The position numbers and the translations under genes are program-made. Shown piece after piece: positions 54,966 through 64,000 of a DNA stretch of 64,000 nt; position 1 is the stretch's first letter; the number at the start of each line of letters is the position of its first letter. Where the stretch lies: contig JAJEKV010000127.1 in the NCBI GenBank assembly GCA_021234155.1, positions 1-64,000 on the forward strand. Reading direction: 5' to 3'. The notes under the pieces were generated by a model. The model was not told the DNA's origin and did not search any database. It worked only from the letters and a program-made list of their open reading frames with translations. Source of the DNA: Isoetes taiwanensis (taxonomy: Eukaryota > Streptophyta > Lycopodiopsida > Isoetales > Isoetaceae).

Positions 54966-55536
54966 CAAATGTATTTGCCCGCTAATCCACATGAGCAACA
55001 CTAAACTCAACAATTAATTTGCAAATTTAGTTCGCATGGCTCTCTAATAAACATACAACTAATTTAACCTCTTTCGATGACGCATTGAGTAAACAAATGC
55101 AAAAGAAAAAGGAAGAAATGCAATGAGTGACAAAGTTGACCTACATTATTTGTTCTAATGTGAAGGTAAGCAAATTGTAGCTACATCAATAGTGTTGAAA
55201 TTATATCAAGGCCTCCATGTTCAAACCCTTGCAATTTGGCATATCAACCTTCAGTTATATGTAGGATCTTAGCCATAAATTTTCCATACGACAAACAACC
55301 AATTAAACAAACACTTATTTGGGTATTTTTACATCCTTGCCTGCTAACATGTACCTAAGCCCCACCCATAGAACATTATTGCAAAAATCACAACATACAA
55401 ATTTGCAATAATGTATTCCTTCCTTATACGCAAGTAGCAAGTCATTTTGTCATAGCTATGTAGCACTACTTTGTTATAGAGGTCGTGCCAAACCAATATC
55501 AACTTAAAATTCAGCTCGTGCTTGACTGGTACCTAT

Positions 55537-55565
55537 GCCCGGCAACGCCGGGCACCCGTTACTAG
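55537..55565 (+). mobile_element. Helitron-like 3' terminus
   Basis: A 7-bp perfect stem GCCCGGC-AAC-GCCGGGC (55537-55553) is followed by ACCCGTTA and CTAG (55562-55565), with a T next. A hairpin 8-12 bp before a CTRR end and a T at the junction are the defining 3' features of Helitrons. The 5' TC end was not located, so element length is unknown. Confidence 0.7.
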
Positions 55566-55566
55566 T

Positions 55567-57180
55567 TATTTTAAGGGTGGAGATTTTAATTCATAAAAAG
55601 TTCACTTATATTATTAATAATAAGATAAAGGTTGCATTGAAACTATACAGAGGGAGCGAAACAAAAGAGCATCAATCTTCTCCTAAGTGTACCTTTTGTG
55701 ACAAAAAGGTAAAATTTGAAAAGCCAACCCAGCAAGCAAGATTTGAATCTATCTGCAACTTCAGAACGCTCGGATTCGGCACTGACATCTATTCCTTGCA
55801 ATTCCGAAACCCTCAGGAAGATCTGTACGGAGATATATAGCCATAGACCGGGTTGCTTTCAAACTTCAAATCGTGATACTTATTCCTTTCCAAAACCTAT
55901 TGTAAAAGGCTGGATCAGAGACTACGTGGAGTAGCTTGATCAATCCTAAAAGCCAGTAGCCAAAGCCATTGTCGTGTATTTGGCATAACCCAGTGGGTCC
56001 CGTTGCTGCCACATCTATCTTTCTTGAATAAGATATAATTTGTTCTGAGTTTCATTACTTTCTTGAGTAACTTTTGAATTTATGGGATCTATGGGCAATG
56101 GTATTATCAGCGAATTATATATATCTGATTGGGTATCATCTGTAGTGTCAGGGGTAGCCTGGACTTGAGTTTTAAGAAGAAGCTTCTGAGAAACTGAATA
56201 ACTACTTTTTTTTATTTAATTGCTTGACACGACACAAGTTATTCAAAGCATTTTTGAAAATTGATGACGAATGGCCATGTTATTTATGCCTAAGATGTAT
56301 TCTTATGAGGCTTGAAGGTTAAACAACTTGGATATAAGAAAAGATTTCCAGCTCACAAACGTGTCATTCCTGAGTCTTGAATGAGTTAGAACTTGATGAC
56401 AGTTGTTGCATGCGAGAGCGGAGCAGCGGTTGAAAAGGATGCAAGAGGCGGAGCTCCTAGGAGGAGTTGAAGTGTAGAGTAATAAAGGACAGATCAACAA
56501 TCACCTAGAGATGTGATTGAATTACGAAGCTGGGAAGCTTCGAAGAACTTGGATTGTAAGATCTATATCAGCTACCATATCCACATACAAACTCTGAAAG
56601 CCTATCTGATTATCTGAGCCCATACCTATCGCCATACAACTTCCTAATGTGAATATGAAACTGCCAAAAGCATTCTTGCTTAAACTTGTGGAGATTCATA
56701 TCATGGAGATCTGAGAATATATCGATGCAAAATTTTATGCGGAATCTCCAACAACTTCATATAGTATGGGCTTATGGGTAAATTCGTAAGTGAATTTTTT
56801 TTATACAGAATAAAGATTAGAATGTTTATGTGTATACCATGGTAGATTAGCAATTATGATTGCAACGTAATAGGTTAGAACATGGTATACTAGATGTGAC
56901 TGCCTCTTGGTAGATTAACTTTGTATGCAGCACAATAGGCTTCAACAAGAGTGCATGATGTAAACTTTTGAAGAGCGGCAATTATGCTTACAACACAATA
57001 CACCTGACAAAAGCTGCATTGTATCATGGAGATAGAATCAAGTAGTACCGCAGAGGTATGCAAGCTAATAACGTACCACAGAGCTCCAAGGGATATATGG
57101 TACTATGCTGAAAGTACAAGAATATCCATATCTATTTTTGGACTGCAAGATTATGAAACTTCCAGGTTATCAATGGTCAT
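55567..57180. other. AT-rich region, no gene recognised
   Basis: Frames up to about 100 codons without family signals. Nothing else supported. Confidence 0.45.
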
Positions 57181-57405
57181 GGATGATCTACCTTGAGAAG
57201 GGATGGATTGAAATGGAGGGTAACTTGGATGATCGCAGACGATCTATCTTGAAAAGGGATGGATTGATATGGAGCAACCAAGGGGAGTGGTCCATGTTGA
57301 ATGGATTGGCGAAATATTGCAAATAGAATGTAAAATATTATCTTACGCAATTGCCTAGTATTATAAATGCAATGGATAATATTTGTGCGGGCACCTCTAC
57401 TATAC
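57181..57405. repeat. Repeat X, copy 2, left part
   Basis: Starts with a 56-65-bp internal duplication (GATCTACCTTGAGAAGGGAT / GATCTATCTTGAAAAGGGAT), then matches copy 1 from GATATGGAGCAA to CACCTCTAC. It continues at 61383 after an insertion. Confidence 0.75.
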
Positions 57406-57601
57406 GATGGTTTTTAAGTACGCCCGATTTGGGTTGGCCTCCTGTGGAAACCCTTCCAAATTTCCATGGAAACCCTTCCAAATTTCCATGGAAATCCTTC
57501 CTATTTTCCATGAAAACCCTTCCGGCTTTCATTAAAACCAGGAAGGGTTTCCATGGAAACCCTTCCGAACCTGTGCTTCCTACAGAGCTGAACTCTGACC
57601 T

Positions 57602-58290
57602 TCAAGTCAAGGAAATCAGACAAAAGATTTTTGAAGACCCCCACAATATAGTACTGCAGCAGGAGGAAGGAATTCTGGAAAGAAAAGTAAAGAATATAGA
57701 GGAATCAGAGGCCAGAGGCTTAATCATTAGAAGTAAATGTGTAAATATCAACTGTATGGATAGATGCAGTTCCAAGTTGTTCTTCAAAACTGCTAAAGGG
57801 AGAATGATGAACAATGGTATTATTTCGATCTCAGATGGTGGTCAAATCGTCTCAGGGCAAGAAAGCTTAATGGATTTCTTTCATGATAAGTACAAGAATA
57901 TGTTTGCTCATGGAGAGGTGGATGGAAAAAGCTTCCAGGTCTTTTTTGATAAATTGGGACCAGCTGACAGGGTTTTGGATGATACTCAGCTTCTTGAGTG
58001 TCCTACAGACAGGGAGATTGAGAAGGTCCTTAAAGGGATGGCAAGTGGGAAAAGTCCTGGCCCTGATGGTATCCCTCCCGAATTTTTTGTCACCTTTTGG
58101 GATATCTTAAAACAAGATGTCACCACATTCATTCAGGGGGCCTGGTCTGCTCCAAAACTTCATCCTGCAATAAATGCTGGATTAATTGCCCTCATACCTA
58201 AGGTAGATGCTCCGGCCTCTTTTCTCGACCGAGGCCAATCTCCCTCACAAACTCCACCTATAAGATCCTCGCCAAGATTCCGCTAATAGA
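57602..58290 (+). pseudogene. L1 ORF2, linker and start of RT
   Basis: In frame from the truncation point: QVKEIRQKIFEDPHNIVLQQ, SKLFFKTAKGRMMNNGIISI, then LKGMASGKSPGPDGIPPEFF and INAGLIALIPKVDAP. The last two are the opening RT motifs of plant L1 elements. Right after this the frame breaks twice within 58215-58290; the phrase RPISLTNSTYKILAKI is found in a second frame before the third frame takes over. The upstream AUG at 57351 belongs to the host sequence and is a chance extension. Confidence 0.85.
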
Positions 58291-59270
58291 ATGAAGGATA
58301 CCTTGCAAAAAATCATCAATCCAGTCCAATCTGCATTTCTTCCAGGAAGAAGTATTTTAGACAACTTTGTTGGAGCCCATGAAGGATTGCATTGGAATCT
58401 TTTCTCCAAACAGAATTGCATGCTGGTAAAGCTGGACTTCAAACGAGCTTATGACACCATTCATTGGAGTTTCTTATATAAAGCTATGGCACAGCTTGGC
58501 TTCTCTGATAAGGTTATCAGTAGAGTGCATAGCTTGAATGTGGCTGGCTGTTCTGCAGTTTTAGTGAATGGCACCCCTTCAAAGTTTTTTGAATGTAAAA
58601 AAGGGGTTAGACAAGGGTGTCCCTTGGCCCCCTATCTGTTTTTGATAGTTGCTGAAATGGTCACAAGGGCCACTCTGTCTCTCCTAGCCGCCAAGGAAAT
58701 AAAATGTCTTCAACTGCCACAGGATTTGGGAGTTTTCTCTATAATGCAGTATGCAGATGATACTTTTACTTTCCTTCAAGATGATGGTTCCAGTTTGCCA
58801 AAATTCCTGGAGATGCTAAATCTTTTTGGGGGTGCATCAGGAGTCCATCTGAATAAAAGTAAAAGCACAATTATCCTGCAATCTGAGGAAGATGAGATCC
58901 ATGGAATAAAGGTCACAGGTCACAAAACTGCCACCAAATTACTTGGCTTACCTTTGGCAGTTAACATGAATCTGGCGGGGTTATGGGATCCCATTGTCAA
59001 TAGGATGAGGAAAAAAGTACAAATGTATCCTAAATCCCTTTCCCTTGCAGGAAGAGTTGAGATTGTTAATAGTGTGATTGCAAGTACACACGTTTTTTTT
59101 TCTTCAGCCATCATTGCTGATAAATCCTCCTATAGGAAGCTAGAATCAGCCATGAGGGATTATATCTGGCAAGGTGCCAGAATGGTCTCCTGGAGTAATT
59201 TGACTCTGCCTAGGAAAGAAGGAGGCCTGGGCTGCAAAGACCTTTTTGTCCAAGCACAAGCCCCCGGCAG
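58283..59270 (+). pseudogene. L1 ORF2, reverse transcriptase palm and thumb
   Basis: Counting from the Met at 58291: PVQSAFLPGRSILDN at 11-25, LVKLDFKRAYDTIHW at 45-59 with the first catalytic Asp at 49, GVRQGCPLAPYLF at 105-117, and YADD at 154-157. SLAGRVEIVNSVI and GGLGCKDL follow. All catalytic residues are present. The frame ends at 59280 after a shift in the GC-rich CCCCCGGCAGC stretch, while family members continue into the next part. If the shifts were sequence errors, the RT core would be intact. Confidence 0.9.
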
Positions 59271-59289
59271 CAAAAGTTAGTCGGAGATC

Positions 59290-60424
59290 TTTAATGCTCA
59301 CGCCCTTCTCCGACTTTGAAATTGGTAAAAAATCGGGCCGGGGCTACATCTCTAGTAGGGTCTCCTTCACTCCCTCATCATCTTCCTGACTTAGCTTTCT
59401 TTCAACTTAAAGCTGCCCCTGGCACATCCAAAATTTTGAGAAGAAATTCTCTGCATGGAACCAAGCATCTCCCCGCGCTTGAGAGCTCGGCCTTTGACTT
59501 CGCCAAGAATGATTTTAGTTTCTTTTGGCATCGGGACTGACCGGGGAAGAGGAGGGATGTTTAGCCCTTAAACATCCTCTTAAGTATAAGGAATGGCGCT
59601 ATGCAGATCTACACACCATTGGTTCCATGCAAAATGGTGATAAATGGAAAGATTGGGGAGACCTCACATCGATCCTGCCTGACACGGATACAAATAGAAG
59701 CATCTATGCTGCTTTAACCCGAAACCCAGTTGGTCAAGTAAATGAAGATCTGAATTGGACCTGTGGTGGGCGTCCATATAAGGTTTCTAAAATTTATAGT
59801 ATGCTTTTGGACAGGTCTCAATTAAAAGTGAGCAGAGCTTGGAATTGCCGACAGGATCTTGCTATTGAAATCATAAGACAGGGGTGGAAACTCCAATGTG
59901 CCAGCAAAATTGGGCTTTTCAGATGGTTACTGCTGAACAAAAGCCTAAAGACAAATGGGTTCAGAGCCCAATTCAACAATCAAATCTCTGATTTATGTCC
60001 AATGGGCTGTGGTTCCACTGAAACAAGTTCACACATCTTCCTCTGTCCTTGGCTTTCTCTTTTTTGGCAGTGGATTCAACCTTTGGTGCAGCATACTCCT
60101 ATTGATGAGGCTTCCTTGCTACAATACTTAAATCAGAATTCCCCTTTCAAAGGAACCATTCGGATCCTCACTTGCTGGGCCATATGGAAACATAGAAATG
60201 AAGTTGCTATCTCTGGATCGGCCCCAAGTCTGAATAAACTTAAAGCTTCCCTTCAGGTCCTCTTAGCTGAAGCTGCCATGGCTCATAAGGCAAAGCAGGG
60301 CTTGAATTATGACAGATGCTGGGATTCCGTAGGAAACTTCAATGGTTTCTTTCAGTTTTTCACTTTGCTCTTTAATGATTTGGACTCTTTGTTTGACAGA
60401 GCTTCTGCTGAGGAGGCACCATGA
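59290..60424 (+). pseudogene. L1 ORF2, C-terminal part with zf-RVT domain
   Basis: After pieces in shifted frames (59300-59540) a 299-codon frame runs to 60424. It contains SKIGLFRWLLLNKSLKTNGF followed by DLCPMGCGSTETSSHIFLCP, the zinc-binding domain at the end of plant non-LTR reverse transcriptases, then WAIWKHRNEVAISG. The TGA at the end overlaps the next ORF. The Met at 59525 is unlikely to be a real start; the frame is the continuation of ORF2. Confidence 0.85.
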
Positions 60425-60755
60425 GGGAGGACATGCCCGCGAGGTTGATCCTGCTACTGTTCCTCTCACGCCTCTAGAAACCATTGATGCACTTTTCTGG
60501 CTTAAAACCGAGGTTATCAGCTGCATTACCTTTACCCGGCTGCTGAATGATGAAGATCTCTGGAGGTTCATCCCGGAGATTAAACCTTACTTCCAAGCAA
60601 AGCTGAAAATTCATGAAGATGCTCGTGATGCTTGGGTCATGTATCTCCTGGATTCAACAGGTTTTGGGCCGAATGAGCTTGACGACATGATGTTTGTCCA
60701 TACAGAGGAGGCCTTTGCTATAATCAATCTCGAAGGGGTCCCTGATATTCTGTAA
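60342..60755 (+). CDS. Small ORF after ORF2 in the L1 3' region
   Basis: A 137-codon open frame overlaps the end of ORF2 by 83 bp and runs nearly to the 3' untranslated region. The part after the overlap is acidic (ETIDALFWLKTEVISCITFT, LWRFIPEIKPYFQAKLKIHE, ELDDMMFVHTEEAFAIINLE). It has protein-like composition and no internal stops. I do not recognise a family. Plant L1 elements normally end soon after zf-RVT, so this may be an extra accessory ORF, a captured fragment, or ORF2 continuing after a shift. Confidence 0.4.
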   Translation: MVSFSFSLCSLMIWTLCLTELLLRRHHEGGHAREVDPATVPLTPLETIDALFWLKTEVISCITFTRLLNDEDLWRFIPEIKPYFQAKLKIHEDARDAWVMYLLDSTGFGPNELDDMMFVHTEEAFAIINLEGVPDIL

Positions 60756-60969
60756 AATCCAGCTTCACAGATCGAGTTTTCTGTGCTCTGAACTATTTTA
60801 AAAGTGTTTTTTCCTTTGTTTTGAGCGGGTATCCTTCCCCTAAAAAAGGTTTGTGGTGGTCCTCTAGCCATCACCATTTTTCCATTGCAAGGTTGATTCC
60901 TACAATGGTTTTTTTGTATGTATGATCATGTAACTTTTCATATATTAATACAACCTCTGCCGTTTCTTC

Positions 60970-60992
60970 AAAAAAAAAAAAAAAAAAAAAAA
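60970..60992 (+). other. Poly(A) tail of the L1
   Basis: 23-25 A residues directly before the right target duplication, preceded by ATTAATACAACC and CGTTTCTTC. Confidence 0.95.
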
Positions 60993-61382
60993 AACTCTGA
61001 CCTGTATTTCCAACAAAGCCTGAACTATAACCCTATCTTTCTATAAAATGCTTCCTTGATCGTGATCGACTGTAGGCGTTCCTCAATCCGACTCATTCTC
61101 CATTTGCAAGGAAGGAAAACCGCCGAGGAAGAGGAAGAACAAAAAAAAATTACTTTTCTTGAAAAGGCTCTTGAATCAGAGCCGTAGAAATTTAATTCTA
61201 AGCATTAATTAACGGCGATTGTCTTGGAAATCCAAAAATATAATATTCCTGTGGAAACCCTTCCATGCTTCAACGGGAAACCCTTCCGGATTTCAGGGAA
61301 ATTTGGAAAGGTTTCCAAATTGAAATTTGGAAGGGTTTCAGTTTTTTTTTAATAACCCCAATCAAGGGGAGATAGTGTGAGC

Positions 61383-61530
61383 GTCTATTATATGCACAAA
61401 GGGAGACACTAAAAGGTGGGAACTCCAAAGATATTAGGAAACCATTAATATTTATGTTATGGGTCGAGAAAATATCAAGGGGAAGTATCAACTATTATTA
61501 AGGGAGCCAATGTCCCCCTCTTTTTTTAAA
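61383..61530. repeat. Repeat X, copy 2, right part
   Basis: GCACAAAGGGAGACAC through TATCAACTATTATTAAGGGA match copy 1 on the far side of both insertions. The site at about 61470-61490 is the unfilled counterpart of the LINE insertion in copy 1. Confidence 0.75.
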
Positions 61531-61859
61531 AGGATAAGAAGAAATTTAATTAATATAATTTAAAGTACACGAAGAGCAATATAGGAGAACTCTCGCCCAA
61601 GTCAGCGTACTCAGACGATAGTTCAAATATCGTATAGATGTACTTAACCTCTCCCTTATGAAAGGAATATGCCCTGCCTATCTACAACGTGAAGTGTCCT
61701 CTCCCCAATAGTAGCTTTTGACCTGTTATTTCCAAATGAATGCCTGATATAAGATATACAACTTGCACCTCAACTGAGGAATTATAGTATTGGATTACTT
61801 CTCTGCATTCTGGAAGACTATTATTCACCGCCTCTTTCAGATGAGCCATAAAAGCCATG
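61531..61859. other. No gene recognised
   Basis: AT-rich spacer between repeat X and the LINE fragment to its right. It may be the 3' part of that LINE, which lies on the - strand. Confidence 0.4.
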
Positions 61860-62230
61860 CCTTACAAAGGTGAAAGGCTAACATCTTTGCTCGTGGCCAC
61901 CCAGTAGTATATGCGCCCAGAAGAACCTCTTGATTGCGAATGTAATGTGGAATAATTCTTGCATCCAGTTATATGGGCTAAGTCTCTAGCAGAGAAACAC
62001 GTAGTGCTCCAGGGTCTCAGGGCATGGGCCACACATTGGATATAAATCACTAATGAAAGGCTTTATTCTGCGAATCCCAGCGTTATCTCCGGAAGACCGG
62101 TGAACAATTTGCCATAAAAGAGTGTGAGTCTTGGGAGGCGAAATTGGGTTCCATACCCACTTCCACATCTGATGTCAATCATCTCCTGGGACCTTTAAAA
62201 CCCATCCGCCTGCGGGAGACAACTCATCCT
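61860..62230 (-). pseudogene. LINE fragment with zf-RVT domain
   Basis: The - strand reads MWKWVWNPISPPKTHTLLWQ, then RRIKPFISDLYPMCGPCPET and LEHYVFLC, the zinc-binding tail domain of a plant non-LTR retrotransposon. A stop and a frameshift follow; the continuation ARDLAHITGCKNY is in a second frame to 61862. It is different in sequence from the L1 at 57.6-61.0 kb. RT proper was not found next to it, so only a 3' fragment remains. Confidence 0.75.
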
Positions 62231-63045
62231 GAATTGCCAAACGCTCATAGCATAACTTAACAAAGTTGGATGGACCAATTTTCGGGTTACCTTGTCATAC
62301 AGTTCCTATGTTGTATGGGGAGGCGGGGGGGTTGGAGCGAGAGGCGATAAGTCTAACTGTCCTGGACCTCCACAGTTGATACTTTGGGTCTTTGCATCAA
62401 TACAATATTTTACTGGTGCTTGTAGTCATGTCTTCTATGTTTAAACTGAAGCATCAACCATTCTCCCATACTGGTCACTGAAATCTGGAGCTAAGGCCTG
62501 GATTATTTGTAACAATTGTGTCCATCTAGAAATACACACAATCATATCCGTGGTAGTCATCCCCCTCTTCCCCCTCCCCGCATGTGATCAGGGAGCGTAG
62601 TGGGCAACGATTGAACTTGCCGATCCAAAGCACCCTAGAGATCCTGACGCTCCTGGAAAGTGAACTTGCTAGCCCTGTCTGTACCATCATAAGAGGTTGT
62701 TGTGGACCAAAAAGGAAAGATGGTAGCACCGTCTGAACATTGAGGTGAGCTTGTTCCTGACCATGGAGATATTCCTTAAACCGAGCACTTGTCTTGCGGG
62801 GGAACTCCTGTCTGAGCAGGACTCCTTAGAAGAAGGACTCTTTGGTTTAACACGAGCTATTTGTGTACTGAATTTCTCCTTATTGGCAACCTGTTCCTTC
62901 ATGGTGAAGTGCTCAAAAGCAAGGCAGAAAATTAAGGCATGGCAAGAAAGTTGGGCGAAGCCCATTTTGGATGCTTGGAATCCAAAATGGGGGCTCGAAA
63001 ACGTCATTTGCGCAACTATTTGGCGGTTTGGGCAAAATCCTATTG
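62231..63045. other. Unrecognised region between two LINE pieces
   Basis: Frames of 60-110 codons occur on both strands (for example 62745-63083 on + and 62687-63007 on -) without a recognised family. It may be part of an older retroelement. Confidence 0.35.
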
Positions 63046-63048
63046 AGA

Positions 63049-64000
63049 GGAAGGAAGGAAGGAAGGAAGGAAGTTTATTTTAACGTCCACGGAGGCCAGA
63101 GGCCTATGAGACGGTACATGCAGAGAACAGGCAAAAAAGCCAAAAACCCCAACACCAAAAACAAACAATGTAACTGTACAGTAGAACCCTACTACCGGGA
63201 TGAAAAAACCCCCACTGGGGAGGAAAAACCCTAACAGTAGGCTCTCAAATACCATGCCCCCGAAGAGCAAGTCTGGCGGCCAAAATCTGCAGGATGTAAG
63301 CTCCCAGTCGCGCTACCATAGGTGATGCGAGTAACTGATGTAGCGGTGTGTCAGAGCATCTAAGATCAGTATGCACTGCTCGGACATGGGCATATGCTGG
63401 GCACCGCTGGAGGGCATGGTGCTCATCCTCTATCACGTGCATCTCACAACACTGACATATCCTCTCCTCCCCCGGGGATCCCGTGCCCGCCATTCACCCC
63501 CAAATAACTGTTTCAATTCTCGAGGTAATGGGAACCCGCCCTTATGGCAGCAATAGCTCTCTGTTTCTTCACCGAGATGTGTGCTTTGGCACCGATGGGG
63601 TCCATGCTCAAGGCCGGGATTAACTGAGCGTGATAGTGCTCTCGTCTTGGGCTTTGCAAGAGTAGAGGCATCCCACGTGGTGGCAAGATAGCCCGCATCC
63701 AATTGCCCATTCTCACAAGCGATCGGGACCGCGAATTGCCACCATCCGTTGGTAATCCATAGACCACCTCCTAAACCATCCCTTACGATTGCTCGTGCCA
63801 TACCCTCTTCACCATTTGGGGCCCCTGCGTTAACAACACTACTGTGGGGGCAAACAATGCTCATCCATCCCATCCACTTTATGGAAGCAAGTAAGATGCC
63901 TGCGTATAGCGCGAATCGTCAAAGGCCAAACCCCGTCTCATACAACAAAATCTGATACGGTACGGTGTCCTTCACTCCCAAGCTATATGTCAAGAAAGCT
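63049..64000 (-). mobile_element. 3' end of a LINE running off the window
   Basis: On the - strand an ORF2 tail is followed by a stop at 63245, a roughly 170-bp 3' untranslated region (CCCAGTGGGGGTTTTTTCAT, then GGCCTCCGTGGACGTTAAAA) and a (TTCC)n tail at 63049-63073. The same 3' end is found at 49832-50026. The 5' part lies beyond 64000. Confidence 0.8.
63245..63873 (-). pseudogene. LINE ORF2 C-terminus with Cys/His motif
   Basis: The final frame, 63493-63245, reads ERICQCCEMHVIEDEHHALQ then RCPAYAHVR, a CxC...H..H...C zinc-binding motif that ends many LINE ORF2 proteins. Upstream, WWQFAVPIACENGQLDAGYL and KTRALSRSVNP (63873-63433) are in a second frame, and a third frame (63767-63513) overlaps, so at least two shifts are present. 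Non-functional as given. Confidence 0.75.

Larger units (their letters stand above)
50061..55536. other. AT-rich region, possibly Helitron interior; no intact gene
   Basis: A (TATC)n microsatellite lies at 50081-50101. No frame exceeds about 116 codons. Several stretches look like exon pieces with splice signals, for example TTTTACAG before GATCTCTAGGGACCAGCC and AAAAG before GTAAAC at 52.75-52.79 kb, TTCATCTGCAG at 50.81 kb and CTTCTAGCAG at 51.77 kb with a GTAAG donor at 51.96 kb. These could be captured gene fragments, but the encoded products are not recognisable. Confidence 0.35.
57602..60992 (+). mobile_element. 5'-truncated L1-type LINE with target duplication
   Basis: AACTCTGACCT at 57591-57601 and again at 60993-61003 is an 11-bp target duplication. 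The insert ends in a run of A (60970-60992) and contains the reverse transcriptase ORF from part-way through its linker, so the 5' end (ORF1 and endonuclease) is missing. Length 3.4 kb. Confidence 0.92.
57406..61382. mobile_element. Small transposon-like insertion in repeat X, split by an L1
   Basis: Repeat X breaks after TCTACTATA (57397-57405) and resumes with TCTATTATA (61384-61392), a 9-bp near-duplication. Removing the L1 leaves about 580 bp. Both ends are rich in the motif GGAAACCCTTCC and AAATTTCC (57447-57570 and 61253-61340), partly in inverted orientation, as in subterminal repeats of DNA transposons. A 9-bp duplication would fit a Mutator-like element; terminal inverted repeats are weak. 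Confidence 0.5.

Noticed and set aside
55535-55840. 101-codon ORF starting at the Helitron end
   Set aside because: It begins inside the terminal hairpin and crosses the element boundary. No family signal.
57351-57601. AUG at 57351 as the start of the L1 ORF
   Set aside because: It lies upstream of the target duplication in host DNA; the L1 begins at 57602.

Overview
The window is repeat-dense nuclear DNA from a eukaryote, almost certainly a land plant. The support is a complete non-chromovirus Ty3/gypsy element, an L1-type LINE with a plant-style zf-RVT tail, a Helitron-like terminus and a methionine-initiator tRNA primer site. A decayed chromovirus resembles the fungal-like (Tcn1-type) lineage, which is known from mosses, lycophytes and ferns, so a non-seed plant is possible, but this is an inference. 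I find no intact host protein-coding gene. Every convincing protein signal belongs to a transposable element.

Positions 1-23125 form one higher-order tandem array of about 3-kb units; its left edge lies outside the window. Each unit has the same order of parts. (i) A block of 90-110 bp monomers. (ii) A 5-bp-periodic run of GAA/TTC half-sites that fits the heat-shock-element consensus. (iii) About 70-100 bp later, a tRNA-like module with A box, B box and usually a T4 run. (iv) A GC-rich TCAC/CTCGGCTCGGCC spacer with G-box motifs. (v) A polypyrimidine CT tract, always on the + strand, of about 0.2 to 2.8 kb. (vi) A block of CTACTACC / AAAGTATCACC repeats. Eight copies of the tRNA-like module lie near 2.0, 5.0, 8.5, 11.6, 14.5, 17.8, 20.7 and 22.9 kb. 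This is the most unusual feature of the window: a satellite-scale array that repeatedly pairs putative HSF sites with a pol III-type promoter.

Positions 23.3-32 kb hold a family of about 550-bp LTR-like repeats (three on the - strand, one inverted) nested against a decayed chromovirus on the - strand. That chromovirus keeps recognisable gag, protease, RT, RNase H and integrase, with mutated catalytic residues. Positions 32-38 kb are AT-rich and contain a tRNA-iMet primer site between short direct repeats, a 250-bp MITE with perfect 19-bp inverted ends, a CATGCA-type microsatellite and a 400-bp tandem duplication.

Positions 38005-49119 are a full-length Ty3/gypsy element on the - strand, with a perfect ATTAT target duplication, LTRs of 595 and 588 bp, a polypurine tract, an 825-aa gag-protease frame, a frame-broken RT-RNase H-integrase region and an extra sense-strand ORF region between integrase and the 3' LTR.

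Positions 49.1-64 kb contain two copies of another repeat (called X here). One copy carries a short LINE 3' fragment and the other carries a small transposon-like insertion, itself split by a 5'-truncated L1 with an 11-bp target duplication and poly(A). A Helitron-like 3' end lies at 55.5 kb. Two further LINE pieces lie on the - strand at the right edge. The whole window is layered transposition and tandem amplification, not an operon or a gene cluster.
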